From contig CALCKT010000012.1 in assembly GCA_937965785.1 (NCBI GenBank), positions 78,449 through 142,448 on the forward strand: a stretch of 64,000 nt of DNA, read 5' to 3'. The position numbers and the translations under genes were made by a program. This document shows, one piece after another, positions 15,323 to 24,461 of this stretch; positions within the stretch are counted from its first letter, which is position 1; every line of letters starts with the position of its first letter. The DNA is from an uncultured Propionibacteriaceae bacterium (GTDB taxonomy: Bacteria > Actinomycetota > Actinomycetes > Propionibacteriales > Propionibacteriaceae). The notes beneath the pieces were generated by a model. The model saw only the letters and a program-made list of their open reading frames with translations, was not told the origin of the DNA and did no database searches.

Positions 15323-16693
15323 ATGGATTCGGCGGAGCTGTCGAGGCTGCTCGGGGTGTGGACGGACGCGGACGAGCGGCTGCCGGACGCGCTGGCGCGC
15401 ACCATTTCAGAGCTTGTGGATCACGGTTTCGTGCCCGCGGGAAGCACCTTGCCACCGCAGCGGGAGCTCGCGCAGGTGCTGGGGGTCGCCCGCGGGACCG
15501 TCGCGTCCGCCCTGGCGATGCTGGAGGCTGGCGGGTATGTGGTCTCGACCCGGGGGTCGGGGACGCGGGTGAGGTCGGGCCGGGTGGGTGCCGAGCACCG
15601 GGCCGGCGGGCGGCTGTTCTCGTTCACCAACGCCCCGCGCGATGTCATCGACCTGTCCAGCGGGGCCCTGCCCGCGTCCGCGGTGACCGGGGAGGTGCTG
15701 TCGGCGAGCCCGGACGGGCACGACCCCTACCTGGAGACCGACGGCTATTTCCCGGCCGGGCTTCCGGTGTTGCGGCAGGCGATCGCCGAGCACCTCACCC
15801 GCGATGGGGTGCCGACCCGGCCCGCGGAGGTGCTGGTGACGAGCGGGGCGCAGCAGGCGACCTCGCTGGCGATCCGGGGGCTGCTGGACCCGGGCGACCT
15901 CGTCCTGACCGAGGACCCGAGCTACCGGGGTGCGCTGTGTGCACTGCGGGCCCATGGCGTCCGGCTGGAGGGGGTCCCGCTGCGCGACGGCGGCATCGAC
16001 GTGGACCTGGTGGCGCGCGCGGCGGCGAGGCGTCCGGCCGCGCTGTACTGCCAGACCAGCGTCCACAACCCGACGGGGCAGAGCATGACCAAGGACGCGC
16101 GGGCGGCGCTCGCCGGTGTCGTCAACCGGCACGGCCTGCCCGTCGTCGAGGACTGCTGTTCCTACGACCTGACACTGTCAGGACGTCCGGCGTCAACGCT
16201 GACGGGTCTTGTCGCCCCGGAACTTCACCTGAGCTGCTGGACGATGTCGAAGCTGTTCTGGGGTGGGCTTCGCGTCGGCTGGGTGATGGCCGACGAGGCG
16301 CGCATCCGCCGGCTGGTGGAGCTGCGGAAGGTCGACGACCTGGCGACCTCCATCGTCGACCAGCTGTACGCCGTGCGGCTGCTGCGCCGGGCGGCGGACG
16401 CGCGGCGGGAGCGGCAGGCGATGCTCACCACACACCTGGCATCCACGGAGCGGGTGCTCCGCGAGATGGCCCCGGCGTGGACCTGGCGGCGGATCGCCGG
16501 CGGTTCCGGCCTGTGGGTGGACACCGGGACGGACGCCGTCGCATTCGTCGAGCAGGCCAAGCGGGCCGGGGTCAAGCTCGCCGCCGGACCGAGTTTCTCA
16601 CCCCACGACGGCCACCGCACGATGCTGCGGCTGCCCCTGTGGCACGACGGAGCCGAACTGAGACGAGGATTGGGCGCCGCATTCGGCAGATAA
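15323..16693 (+). CDS. MocR-type regulator (GntR winged helix fused to PLP aminotransferase fold)
   Basis: A 456-residue fusion. The GntR winged helix occupies about residues 20-85 (LARTISELVDHGFVPAGSTL, then PPQRELAQVLGVARGTVASA). The fold-type I aminotransferase domain follows, with SGAQQATSLAIRGLLDPGD, HNPTGQSMTKD and the PLP-binding lysine about residue 310 in CWTMSKLFWGGLRVGW. MocR proteins use PLP as effector and bind inverted or direct repeats. ATG 15323 has GGGAG 5 nt upstream; earlier in-frame GTGs are possible. It diverges from the Tm-1-like operon, its probable target. A copy of its 3' end is at 7816-8082. Confidence 0.92.
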   Translation: MDSAELSRLLGVWTDADERLPDALARTISELVDHGFVPAGSTLPPQRELAQVLGVARGTVASALAMLEAGGYVVSTRGSGTRVRSGRVGAEHRAGGRLFSFTNAPRDVIDLSSGALPASAVTGEVLSASPDGHDPYLETDGYFPAGLPVLRQAIAEHLTRDGVPTRPAEVLVTSGAQQATSLAIRGLLDPGDLVLTEDPSYRGALCALRAHGVRLEGVPLRDGGIDVDLVARAAARRPAALYCQTSVHNPTGQSMTKDARAALAGVVNRHGLPVVEDCCSYDLTLSGRPASTLTGLVAPELHLSCWTMSKLFWGGLRVGWVMADEARIRRLVELRKVDDLATSIVDQLYAVRLLRRAADARRERQAMLTTHLASTERVLREMAPAWTWRRIAGGSGLWVDTGTDAVAFVEQAKRAGVKLAAGPSFSPHDGHRTMLRLPLWHDGAELRRGLGAAFGR

Positions 16694-16759
16694 GGGCCGC
16701 AGGTGGCGATGATGTGACCGCGGGCCGCGGGCCGGGCGTTTCTGAGTCTGGCTGGGCGG

Positions 16760-16987
16760 TCAGGGCTGGTCTGCGAGGCTGAACAGGTCGCCGACCTCGC
16801 AGTCCAGCGCCTCGCACAGCGCCGTCAGGGTGCTGAACCGAACGGCCCTCGCGCGGTTGTTCTTCAGGATCGACAGGTTGACCACGGTGATACCGACCTT
16901 TTCACTGAGGGCCGCGAGCGTCACACCCCGGGCCGCGAGCAGATCGTCCAGGTGGCAGGTAATCCGATGGGGTTCTTCGACGGGCAT
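16760..16987 (-). CDS. Small Xre/YozG-like HTH regulator
   Basis: A 75-residue Cro/C1-type HTH protein: LDDLLAARGVTLAALSEKVG, then ITVVNLSILKNNRARAVRFS, ending EALDCEVGDLFSL. The ending and size match the YozG-like group usually encoded after a DUF2975 membrane protein. Its ATG overlaps the stop of the DUF2975 remnant (ATGA). With its membrane partner truncated, the gene is probably an orphan and may be losing function. Confidence 0.8.
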   Translation of the reverse strand: MPVEEPHRITCHLDDLLAARGVTLAALSEKVGITVVNLSILKNNRARAVRFSTLTALCEALDCEVGDLFSLADQP

Positions 16988-17090
16988 CAGATCGTCGTCT
17001 CCGCATCCTCGGCGAGCTTTTCCCCCTGCCGCCAGGCGTAGGCGACGACCAGCCCATTCGCGGTTTCGAGGGGAGAGGCCGCCTCACCCG
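16987..17090 (-). pseudogene. DUF2975 membrane protein, C-terminal remnant
   Basis: The last residues of the frame, NGLVVAYAWRQGEKLAEDAE, match the conserved end of DUF2975 proteins (ALxxVFRRGxxLxEDxEGLV type). Upstream the frame loses any hydrophobic character, so the membrane segments are missing. It is coupled by ATGA to the HTH gene, the normal DUF2975-HTH arrangement. Only the tail survives. Confidence 0.5.
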
Positions 17091-17266
17091 AGCTGGGGTG
17101 CTGTGGGGACGCTGCCGAGCGTCGAGCCGGTGGCGCCAAGGGTCGCGAGCTGGCCGAAGACATCGTCGTCTCGTTCCCCACCTGCTCGATCCCCGAAATC
17201 GCCCGCCCGGGCCGGGCCCTGAGACAGCGGAAGGACGCGTTACCGGGCCACTTCACCACCGGCGGC

Positions 17267-18352
17267 TCACGACACCCGGCGCTGGAACCTCGTGGGACCG
17301 AACCACGGCCGCCCGGCCGAGGTGAATCCCTCGGCGGAGGCATCGCCGTCCGGGCACGGGTGGGTGACCTCGTCCAGCCCTGCCGGGGGGCCGAACTCGG
17401 TGCTACCGGTGATCACCTGCGCCTTGAAGTAGGCGCCGCGACCGGAATCGGGCTCGGCGACGAAACGCACCGTGACGGTGCCGTCCTTCAGCACCCGCCG
17501 CAACTCGGTGATCGAGCGTCCCAGCCCACAGGACGCATACGTCAGGACGTAGCCGTCGCGTTTCGCGTGCTCGATCAGGTCGCGTGGCGCGCGCGGTGGC
17601 ACCGGGGTGGGCAACACCCGCGCCGGTTCGTGCTCCGCCTGGATCGCGAGCCGGTTTGGTCCTGTCGGGACGACTGTCAGGCCAAGCCCGGCCAGGAACG
17701 TCCCCTGGTTGGCCTGGTCCGCCAGCGCCTGGGCGGCCTCTTCCGTGGTGCTGCTGTGCCACGACGGCACCGGCACCGGCTGGTCGGCCTTGACCAGGTG
17801 TCCCGAAGGCAACTCGGGGATCGGGTTGCACGCGGTGATGTGGGTGATCGTCGGCTTTTTCGGCCAAGCCGTCTCCAGGTGGTGCGGCACCTGAGCGAGG
17901 AAACTCCGCGTCCAGAACTCCTGATCGGAGGAAGCCGTGTCGCCGGAGTCCACCTTCTCGTAGCTGAGTTCGACCCGGGCCTGGTCGTTCACTTCCTCGC
18001 CCCGCTCGAAAACCAACTCGAAGGACTCCCATGATGAGTTGCAGTCGACGCCCACCAGCCGCCAGCCAACCCGCTGGGCGGCGGCGATCTCGGCGCCCCG
18101 GATGGTCTCGAGAGAACCCGCCAGCAGCGCCGAGTCGCCTCCGGCGATCCTCATGGCGCCGCTCTGCGGGGTGCCGCCCGCACCGGGGGTGGTGGTTTCT
18201 GCCGGGGCGAGCCACGGATCGGTCCAGATCACCTGCGCCCGGGCCCAGTCGGTGTGGTTCGGCAGATACCCGCCGTCGGCGGGCTCGCTGCATCCAGCGA
18301 GGCAGACAAGCAGCAATGCGGCGGCGGCACGGTTTCGTGGGCGGTGGGTCAT
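17267..18352 (-). CDS. Lipoprotein, unrecognised family, beside the papain-fold protein
   Basis: A 361-residue predicted lipoprotein: THRPRNRAAAALLLVCLAGC with lipobox Cys about residue 21, then SEPADGGYLPNHTDW. ATG 18352 has GGAGGAG upstream and overlaps nothing. The mature part shows two similar blocks (GWRLVGVDCNSSWESFELVF and GYVLTYASCGLGRSITELRR), which suggests an internal duplication of a small alpha/beta domain. It follows the peptidase gene by 5 bp, so co-transcription is likely. It might be an inhibitor, immunity protein or receptor for that enzyme; this is inference. Confidence 0.65.
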   Translation of the reverse strand: MTHRPRNRAAAALLLVCLAGCSEPADGGYLPNHTDWARAQVIWTDPWLAPAETTTPGAGGTPQSGAMRIAGGDSALLAGSLETIRGAEIAAAQRVGWRLVGVDCNSSWESFELVFERGEEVNDQARVELSYEKVDSGDTASSDQEFWTRSFLAQVPHHLETAWPKKPTITHITACNPIPELPSGHLVKADQPVPVPSWHSSTTEEAAQALADQANQGTFLAGLGLTVVPTGPNRLAIQAEHEPARVLPTPVPPRAPRDLIEHAKRDGYVLTYASCGLGRSITELRRVLKDGTVTVRFVAEPDSGRGAYFKAQVITGSTEFGPPAGLDEVTHPCPDGDASAEGFTSAGRPWFGPTRFQRRVS

Positions 18353-18357
18353 CGAGA

Positions 18358-19386
18358 TCACTCCTCCGGCAAACCAACCGACAGCGGGGTGGTCCACGTG
18401 GTGGGTCCCCTCAGATCACCCCGGTTGAACTCGTCCCGGGTCATGGTGAAGGTGCCTCCGCGTCCGGGGTCGTAGACCGTGACCGTGTCACCGCAGGCGC
18501 CAACGATCAGCGTCACGTGGGCGCCGGTGCCCGGCTGATTGATGCCGTAGCAATACAGCGGGACGAAGTGTCCGCGCGAGACCGCATCGAGGATCGCGTC
18601 GTAGGTCACCTCCGGCGCCTTCGGGTCGACCAAGCGGGACCGGTAGGTGGTTCCCGGGACACCCGCCGGGTGGTCGGGGTGGGACATTTGATCGTCCACC
18701 GCCCCGGGCAGGGTCCCCAGGAACTTGGGCCACCACCGGTTGGTCTCGTCGTGCATCGCCAGCGCCGCATCACCGAACCGTTTCCCGGGACTGGTTCCGG
18801 TCGCGTCGGGAAGGACGCCGCGCGGGTCGATACCCGTCTGGATGTACATGGCGTAGGCGGGAACGTTGAGCATCCGCGACATCACGATGACGGAGGAACC
18901 ACAGGTGGCGCCATCGGGCTGGACGAATTGGCAGGCGTTGTCCTCGCGGATCGGGTCGAGGGCACGCACTTGCTCCGCGTTCAGGGACGCGAGCTGGCGG
19001 GCGTAGGCGACCAGGGCCGCCCCGGTCAGCCCGGACCCGATCGCCGCCAGGATCCACGCTTTCCGCTCCGGGTCGGATTCTTCCTCGAAAAGGCGCTCGG
19101 CCTCGACTCTTTCCGCCGGCGACATCGCATCCAGGGCCTGCTGGGCGCGCTGGCTGGTACCGAGGCCGAGTTCAGCGGCTTCCCACGGCTGGGGGGCCTT
19201 GCGCCACTCGGCGGCGGCCAGTTCGACGTCTTCGGGCTGGCGATCGGGTTTGAACAGCGCGCCCCTGGCAGCCGTCCCGAGCAACCGGATCAGCGCCCTG
19301 GCGGCCTCGCCCGGTGGACGGAGCGAGATGCCTTGGAGTCTGGCGAGCAGGCTCTGCAGTTCTTTCGCGATATCCAGCAGCGTCAT
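18358..19386 (-). CDS. Predicted papain-fold (C39-like) cysteine peptidase with helical N-terminus
   Basis: A 342-residue protein without a signal peptide. Residues about 1-150 are helical and charged (TLLDIAKELQSLLARLQGIS, AMSPAERVEAERLFEEESD). The C-terminal part has a Cys in DGATCGSSVIVMSRML (about 163), a His in GAHVTLIVGACGD (about 300) and an Asp in VTVYDPGRGGTF, the order and spacing of papain-like Cys-His-Asp enzymes. Starts at ATG 19386, overlapping a small upstream ORF (ATGA) and followed by a lipoprotein gene. The leaderless helical N-terminus next to a small ORF is reminiscent of secreted actinobacterial effectors, but no ESX gene is seen. Confidence 0.6.
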   Translation of the reverse strand: MTLLDIAKELQSLLARLQGISLRPPGEAARALIRLLGTAARGALFKPDRQPEDVELAAAEWRKAPQPWEAAELGLGTSQRAQQALDAMSPAERVEAERLFEEESDPERKAWILAAIGSGLTGAALVAYARQLASLNAEQVRALDPIREDNACQFVQPDGATCGSSVIVMSRMLNVPAYAMYIQTGIDPRGVLPDATGTSPGKRFGDAALAMHDETNRWWPKFLGTLPGAVDDQMSHPDHPAGVPGTTYRSRLVDPKAPEVTYDAILDAVSRGHFVPLYCYGINQPGTGAHVTLIVGACGDTVTVYDPGRGGTFTMTRDEFNRGDLRGPTTWTTPLSVGLPEE

Positions 19387-19508
19387 GGCATCTTCACCCC
19401 GTTGAAGGTGTCAGCCGTCTGCTGATCGGTGGCATCGAAGGTCTGGATACAGGTCTCGATCTCGCCCCTGCTCCAGGCTGCGCGGACGGCCTCTTCGTCA
19501 AGGTACAC
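19383..19508 (-). CDS. Small 41-residue ORF coupled to the peptidase gene
   Basis: Starts at GTG 19508 after a GAAGGTGG ribosome binding site and ends in ATGA overlap with the peptidase. It reads VYLDEEAVRAAWSRGEIETC, then IQTFDATDQQTADTF. Coupling and a good binding site support translation. It is either a genuine small protein or the tail of a truncated upstream gene. Confidence 0.45.
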   Translation of the reverse strand: MYLDEEAVRAAWSRGEIETCIQTFDATDQQTADTFNGVKMP

Positions 19509-19573
19509 CGTTGTGTCACCACCTTCGTTGCGCCTCGCTGCCCGGGCAATTTATAGGGGCGCGGGTCCAGGGC

Positions 19574-19672
19574 TCAGCGGATGGCGACGCATTGGCCGCT
19601 CCTGGCGGATTCGATCATGGCCTCGCAGACCTGGACGCCGCGGTGACCCGCTCCACGGGAATCGAGATGTGG
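19574..19672 (-). pseudogene. Gfo/Idh/MocA oxidoreductase, C-terminal scrap
   Basis: The minus-strand frame reads GAGHRGVQVCEAMIESARSG and ends QCVAIR. This resembles the last helix and strand of Gfo/Idh/MocA sugar oxidoreductases (V.EAM.ESARSG..V). No upstream part is present. It is probably debris from a deletion next to the Wadjet locus. Confidence 0.4.
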
Positions 19673-19884
19673 TGGCAATGTGACAACTTCCATCTTCGGA
19701 AGACCTCGACCCTCACCCAGACACCAACACTCCGACCCTTGTCACACCACCACTACAACCCTCGATTGCGAAAGAGCCTCTATAGGTCTGGCCTGGTCCG
19801 TAAGGACGTAGGCCGTTCTCAGCAGGGGTGCTCGTCCGCCCCCCCTTCACGGCGCTACCAATGCCCCAGCGGACCCGGCGGCCC

Positions 19885-21105
19885 TCAGCACGCATCCGGG
19901 TCTCCGCTGAGCAGAGCTGTCAATGCCGCCGCCACGTCATCGGCACCGATCCGCTCCTGCTCAATCCGGCGGAAGGCGACATCGCCCCTCGTGGCCACGG
20001 ACGCATAGCACTCGGCTTCAGCGGCCCTCAGGTGCGGGAGCCGGGCACTCGACGGCCGCAGCGGGACGCCGTGCCGGTCGTGGTTGACGCCCAGGTGGGC
20101 GTATCTGACCCGGCTCATCTCGTCCATCAGCAGGGAGTCGATGCTCATACCCCTGGGTCCGAGTTCCGCCCGGAGATGGTCCAGGATCGCGAACCCGTCG
20201 CTATCCATGTCGCCCCAGTAGATCACCCGCTCGGCCTGGGTCAACCACGGGATCTCTCCCACCAACTGGGCGGCGGCCTTGCCGCCACCCTCCACGACCA
20301 CCGTCTCTGGATACTTGGGGAACCAGAGCCGGGCGTCCCGGTTCTCCACGATCACCACCACCCGCGGGCGGTAGGCCAGGTCGTGCCGGTCGCCGCTGGT
20401 CCAGGCGTCGTGGCGCCGGTCACCGCCAGCCAGATACCGGGGATCGACATAGGTCAGATGAACCACCGACAGCCGTGGTCTGGTTTCAGCGGCGAGGTCG
20501 CGTCCAGTCAGTTCACGCATCAGCCCAAGGTGGTCCGCCAGCCACTTCGTGTGCACCCCGGGAACCGGCAACTGCCGCAACGTCCAGCCACCCAGGTCCG
20601 GATGTTCACTCAACCAGGCCACCGCCCTCACCGCAGACTCAAGGTCGGTCTCAGCCAAACCGCAAGCCCTTTTCAGCAGAGCCGGGGTCAGCCCCACCCC
20701 CGCAGCGCACAGCCGGGCCGCGACCCGCCGGAACCGCGCGACATCGACACCGGCCGTTCCGCCGAGCCTGCCGATGGCGGCAAGCCCCGCGTCCAATGTC
20801 TCGATGCGCAACCTGTAGGGACGAGACACCCTCACCCGAGCGTCGCAGACCTCACGGTTTTCACAGCTCACCCCGGGCAGGCCGTCCAGGTCGATCCCCT
20901 CCCACTCGATGCCCCAATCGGTCCAGTACTCCCGGCCGACCCGCTCGATCTTGGCGTTGCGGTCCACCCCCGGACGCAACGCGATCTCGATGGGCTGGTG
21001 GGCGGAACCGGTCAGCTCGGAACACACCCACTCCGGCCACACGCGGGCAATCCTGTCGGCGATGGCGGCCGCCGCCTCCGCCCGGCTGAGCAGACGCGGG
21101 CTCAC
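19885..21105 (-). CDS. jetD: Wadjet anti-plasmid protein JetD (DUF3322/DUF2220 Toprim nuclease)
   Basis: Nuclease subunit of a type I Wadjet system: a 406-residue protein that cleaves plasmid DNA reeled in by JetABC. The N-terminal DUF3322 part runs through about residue 190 (SELTGSAHQPIEIALRPG, later LPVPGVHTKWLADHLGLM). The C-terminal DUF2220 Toprim-like domain has the acidic VVVIVENRDARLWFP, a glycine loop VVVEGGGKAAAQL, and VIYWGDMDSDGFAILDHLR with the DxD-type metal site. Start at 21105 overlaps the jetC stop (ATGA-like, 4 bp). It is intact with all key acidic residues visible. Last gene of the jetABCD order. Confidence 0.93.
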   Translation of the reverse strand: MSPRLLSRAEAAAAIADRIARVWPEWVCSELTGSAHQPIEIALRPGVDRNAKIERVGREYWTDWGIEWEGIDLDGLPGVSCENREVCDARVRVSRPYRLRIETLDAGLAAIGRLGGTAGVDVARFRRVAARLCAAGVGLTPALLKRACGLAETDLESAVRAVAWLSEHPDLGGWTLRQLPVPGVHTKWLADHLGLMRELTGRDLAAETRPRLSVVHLTYVDPRYLAGGDRRHDAWTSGDRHDLAYRPRVVVIVENRDARLWFPKYPETVVVEGGGKAAAQLVGEIPWLTQAERVIYWGDMDSDGFAILDHLRAELGPRGMSIDSLLMDEMSRVRYAHLGVNHDRHGVPLRPSSARLPHLRAAEAECYASVATRGDVAFRRIEQERIGADDVAAALTALLSGDPDAC

Positions 21106-24100
21106 TTGGGCTGCTCCGGCAAGCCGACCTTCGCTTTCGCCCAGGACCGGCCGTCAGTGTCTTTGAGGATGTCGTATTCCACCTCGACGTGGGGTTCGAT
21201 GGCGCTGTACTTGTCATTCGGCGCCCCGATAATCAGCTGGAAACCGAGCCCGCGCCACGCCCCGATGGCGCGTTTGGTGAAGTGGGCGTCGGCCTTGATG
21301 AGCGCCTCATCGAGGAACACCGGCGCATAGCGGGGACGCTGCGCACCGGCGTCCCCCAGCTGGTATCGCAGCGCCGCCCCGACGATGAAGGCCACCAGCT
21401 CCTGGGATTCGCCGCCGGACTTCTCCCCAATGTGGTCGTAGAGGGACACGTGCTGCCCGGTCACCGCGTGGATCCGCTCCGCACTGACCCGGACGTGGTT
21501 GCGCACGTCGATCAACTCGGCGAAGTCGGGGGCGCTGCGCCGGATCCGCCCGATCAGCCGCGACATCCTGGTGTAGGCCTCGGCGCGTTCGGCGTCGGTT
21601 GCCGCGGCATCGATCTGGGCCCGGACCTCCCGCAGTTCCTTGCGGAACTGCCTGCGCGCCTGGGACTGGTTCTCCCGCAGCGTGATCTGGAGACGGTGGG
21701 CGTCGTCGTAGAAAGGCAGGTCCTGCAAGATCTCGTTGACCGGTTTGATCCGTTCCCGGATCTCACGCAGCGACCGCTCCAGCGTCGAATGGAGGTTCGT
21801 CAGATCGTTGCCCGACAGCTTCAGCAGGCTGTTCTTCCATTCGGTCTCCAATTCATGCAGGCCGCTGGCCTCCAGGCCCTCCAGGATGCGCTCGAAATCC
21901 TTCACCGAGGTGTCGGGGTCGGCGCGCAGGCTGGGGTTGGGCCAGTTCTCCAGGAAGGATTCCAGACTCCGGCGCAGGTTCTTCCGCTGGTCGGCGAGGG
22001 TGTGCTGCGCGGCGTCCCAGTCTTCGCTCATGCGCTGCGCCGCACTATCCATCGCGACATCGAACCTTGTCAGTTCGTCCTCCGCGCTCGACGCCTGGGA
22101 CGGCTCGGCCAGATCGAAGCGGCCAGCCAGGTAGTCCTCCTGGGACGCCGACAGCTCGCGTCCCGCCTCCACCGCCTCGTCCAGGACGCGCTGGGCGTCG
22201 TCGACCTGGTCGGTGATCTCGCCCCAGCGGCAGGCGACCTGCTCCTGTTTCGCTTTCGCCCGTCCCGTGGCCTCCCTCAGCCGGGCCTCCTTCGTCCTCA
22301 GTTCGTCGATCTGCCGCCGGAGCCTGGCGATCCCGGGGTTGGCCTCCATCACCTCCGAACGCACCCGCTCCCACCGGGCCTGTTCGGCCTCCACCCCGGC
22401 GACGTCGATCAGCTCCCAGGAGGATTCGACGACCCTGGCGTAGGCGGCCCGCTGGGCTTCCAGGGTGTCCAGCCCCGCCGCGGCCTCCCGTTCGGCCTGC
22501 TCAGCCTGCTCGCACTGCGCCCGGACGGCGGCTATCTCGCTGGCGAGGTCGTTGAGGCGGCGTTGGCTGGAGAAGCCCAGCACGTTGGTCACGCCGTGGC
22601 CGCCGTGGGCTCCCCGGCTGCCCTGGGACAGCTGACCGGTGATCGTCAGCGCCTTGCGGTGCTGGCCCAGCTCGGACGCCGAGTCCACGCAGACGAAATC
22701 GAAGCGCTCCTCCAGCCGGTCCTGCAGCCACCCGATGAACACCGAATCAGCGTAGTCCAGGCGTCCGGGCAACCGGCGCGGGTCGGAGCCGGGGCGGGGC
22801 TGATGCCCGGTGTGGACGCCCTCGAACTGCAGCCGCAGCGGAAGCCGCACTGCGTTGATGGCCGCCCGGAAACCGTCCAGCTTCGCCTGGTCGATCAGCA
22901 GCGTCTTCGCGAAACCGCTGAGGGCCAGGTTGAACGCCTCCCGCCAGGGCTCGTACTCGGTGCGGACCTCAATGAGCTCACCGACGAAGGGTAACTCCTC
23001 GGGGCTCAGCCCGGTGACCCGAGCGAGCTGCTCGCGACACTCGTGCAGCCCGGTGGGGATGTTGCCGCGCCGCCCCCGGCTCACCCGGTACTCCTGCTCC
23101 AGTTCCTCCAGCCGCTGCCGCAGCGAGTCGGTGGCCGATACCGCCTTCGCGTGGGTGCGCCGGGCGGTGTCCCTGGCACCCGCGTCCGCGATCGCCTGCC
23201 CGGCGCGGCGCTGCAACGCAACGAAGTCCTGGCGTGAGCCGACCGGTTCGCCCAGGCAGCCGGTCGCCTCGTCGAACCGTTTCCGGGCGGCCCGGACCTC
23301 GGTGAGGCGTCGGCCCACCTGCACCAGTTCCCGTTCGGCGTTCTCCAGCCGGGCACCACCGGAGCTGCGCACCACCTCGGCCAGGGCGTCCCGCTCGGCC
23401 CCGGCGGCCTGGGCCAGCCCCTCCTGGGTGCTCACCTCGGCGTCGAGGCTGGCCTTGCGGTCCCGCAGCTCCGTCTCGGCAGCCCGCAGCAGCGCGAGCC
23501 TGCGGCGGTTGCGCCACAGCGTGGCGAGCGAGGCCGGGTCCGCGAAACCACCGATCTCGTCGATCAGCCGCAGCCGCTCGGCGGCCTCCTCCAGCCGGAC
23601 GCGGAAGTCCCGGATCGGGCTCAGCGCCCGCACCTGCCGCTGCGCGGTCAGCATCCGCTGCCGGGTCGCCTCCAGCTCGTCGAAATGGCTGACCACGGCA
23701 TCCGCAGCGGCCAGGGTCTCCGGCTCTTCCAGGACCATCCGCTTGTACAACTCGTCGACGGTGGTGATCTGCTGACCGGCCTGAATCCTGGCGAGCAGCC
23801 CCATCGCCTTGGCCCCGGACCCCGCCGCCCCGATGCCGAGCACCGAGTGCAGCCGCGCCGAGAACTCCCGGTCGGTGGCGATGGTCTCCAGGCCCACCGC
23901 CCGCACCGCGGCGTCCGTGAGCCGCTGGGCCGCCGCCTGCTCCAGGCCGCCGAGGCCGAAGGCGCCCTCGCACACCGCGCGCACCTTCGTGACCTCCTCC
24001 AGGGTCCGGGCGGACGCGGGGATGTACCAGGCGCGCACCGCGGTGAACCGGGAGCGATCGTGGTTGACCCAGGTCATCGCGATCGCGGTCCAGGTGTCGG

Positions 24101-24461
24101 CCCCGTCGCCGCGCAGCACCCGCACCTGCGTGCCGTCGTCGGTGCGGGACTCGTCCAGCTTCCCCCGCCCGTAGGAGAGGATATTGCGCTGCTCCCCGCC
24201 GCGGGCGCGTCCGCTCACCCCGCCGTTGGAGGCACCGTTGAACGGCGTCGTGTGGGGCATCATGAGCGCGATGTAGGCGTCCATCAGCGTGGACTTGCCC
24301 GAACCCGATCCCCCGCACAGCAGCGTCGCCGCCGGGGAGAACTTCAGGCGGTGCGCTCCGTCGTAGCCGCCCCAGTTCACCAGTTGCAGCTCCTCGGCCA
24401 GCCACTGTTGGCCCAGGGAGGCCGCGGGGATCATCCCGAACAGCGTGTCGAGCATGGTCAT
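21102..24461 (-). CDS. jetC: Wadjet anti-plasmid protein JetC (SMC/MukB-like ATPase)
   Basis: Motor subunit of Wadjet, 1119 residues, the usual size. Walker A is GGSGSGKST at residues 50-58 after NWGGYDGAHRLKFSPAA. Two long charged coiled-coil arms surround a hinge region (GQHRKALTITGQLSQGSRG near the middle). The C-terminal ATPase half has the signature IGEKSGGESQELVAFIVG and Walker B APVFLDEALIKAD. JetC dimerises through these heads to extrude DNA loops and, with JetD, cuts circular plasmids. Overlaps jetB by 4 bp and jetD by 4 bp. No frameshift or missing motif is seen. Confidence 0.94.
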   Translation of the reverse strand: MTMLDTLFGMIPAASLGQQWLAEELQLVNWGGYDGAHRLKFSPAATLLCGGSGSGKSTLMDAYIALMMPHTTPFNGASNGGVSGRARGGEQRNILSYGRGKLDESRTDDGTQVRVLRGDGADTWTAIAMTWVNHDRSRFTAVRAWYIPASARTLEEVTKVRAVCEGAFGLGGLEQAAAQRLTDAAVRAVGLETIATDREFSARLHSVLGIGAAGSGAKAMGLLARIQAGQQITTVDELYKRMVLEEPETLAAADAVVSHFDELEATRQRMLTAQRQVRALSPIRDFRVRLEEAAERLRLIDEIGGFADPASLATLWRNRRRLALLRAAETELRDRKASLDAEVSTQEGLAQAAGAERDALAEVVRSSGGARLENAERELVQVGRRLTEVRAARKRFDEATGCLGEPVGSRQDFVALQRRAGQAIADAGARDTARRTHAKAVSATDSLRQRLEELEQEYRVSRGRRGNIPTGLHECREQLARVTGLSPEELPFVGELIEVRTEYEPWREAFNLALSGFAKTLLIDQAKLDGFRAAINAVRLPLRLQFEGVHTGHQPRPGSDPRRLPGRLDYADSVFIGWLQDRLEERFDFVCVDSASELGQHRKALTITGQLSQGSRGAHGGHGVTNVLGFSSQRRLNDLASEIAAVRAQCEQAEQAEREAAAGLDTLEAQRAAYARVVESSWELIDVAGVEAEQARWERVRSEVMEANPGIARLRRQIDELRTKEARLREATGRAKAKQEQVACRWGEITDQVDDAQRVLDEAVEAGRELSASQEDYLAGRFDLAEPSQASSAEDELTRFDVAMDSAAQRMSEDWDAAQHTLADQRKNLRRSLESFLENWPNPSLRADPDTSVKDFERILEGLEASGLHELETEWKNSLLKLSGNDLTNLHSTLERSLREIRERIKPVNEILQDLPFYDDAHRLQITLRENQSQARRQFRKELREVRAQIDAAATDAERAEAYTRMSRLIGRIRRSAPDFAELIDVRNHVRVSAERIHAVTGQHVSLYDHIGEKSGGESQELVAFIVGAALRYQLGDAGAQRPRYAPVFLDEALIKADAHFTKRAIGAWRGLGFQLIIGAPNDKYSAIEPHVEVEYDILKDTDGRSWAKAKVGLPEQPK

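Noticed and set aside
18358..19508. ESX/type VII secretion locus
   Set aside because: No EccC-type ATPase, mycosin or clear WXG100 protein is present; only a helical N-terminus and a small ORF hint at it.
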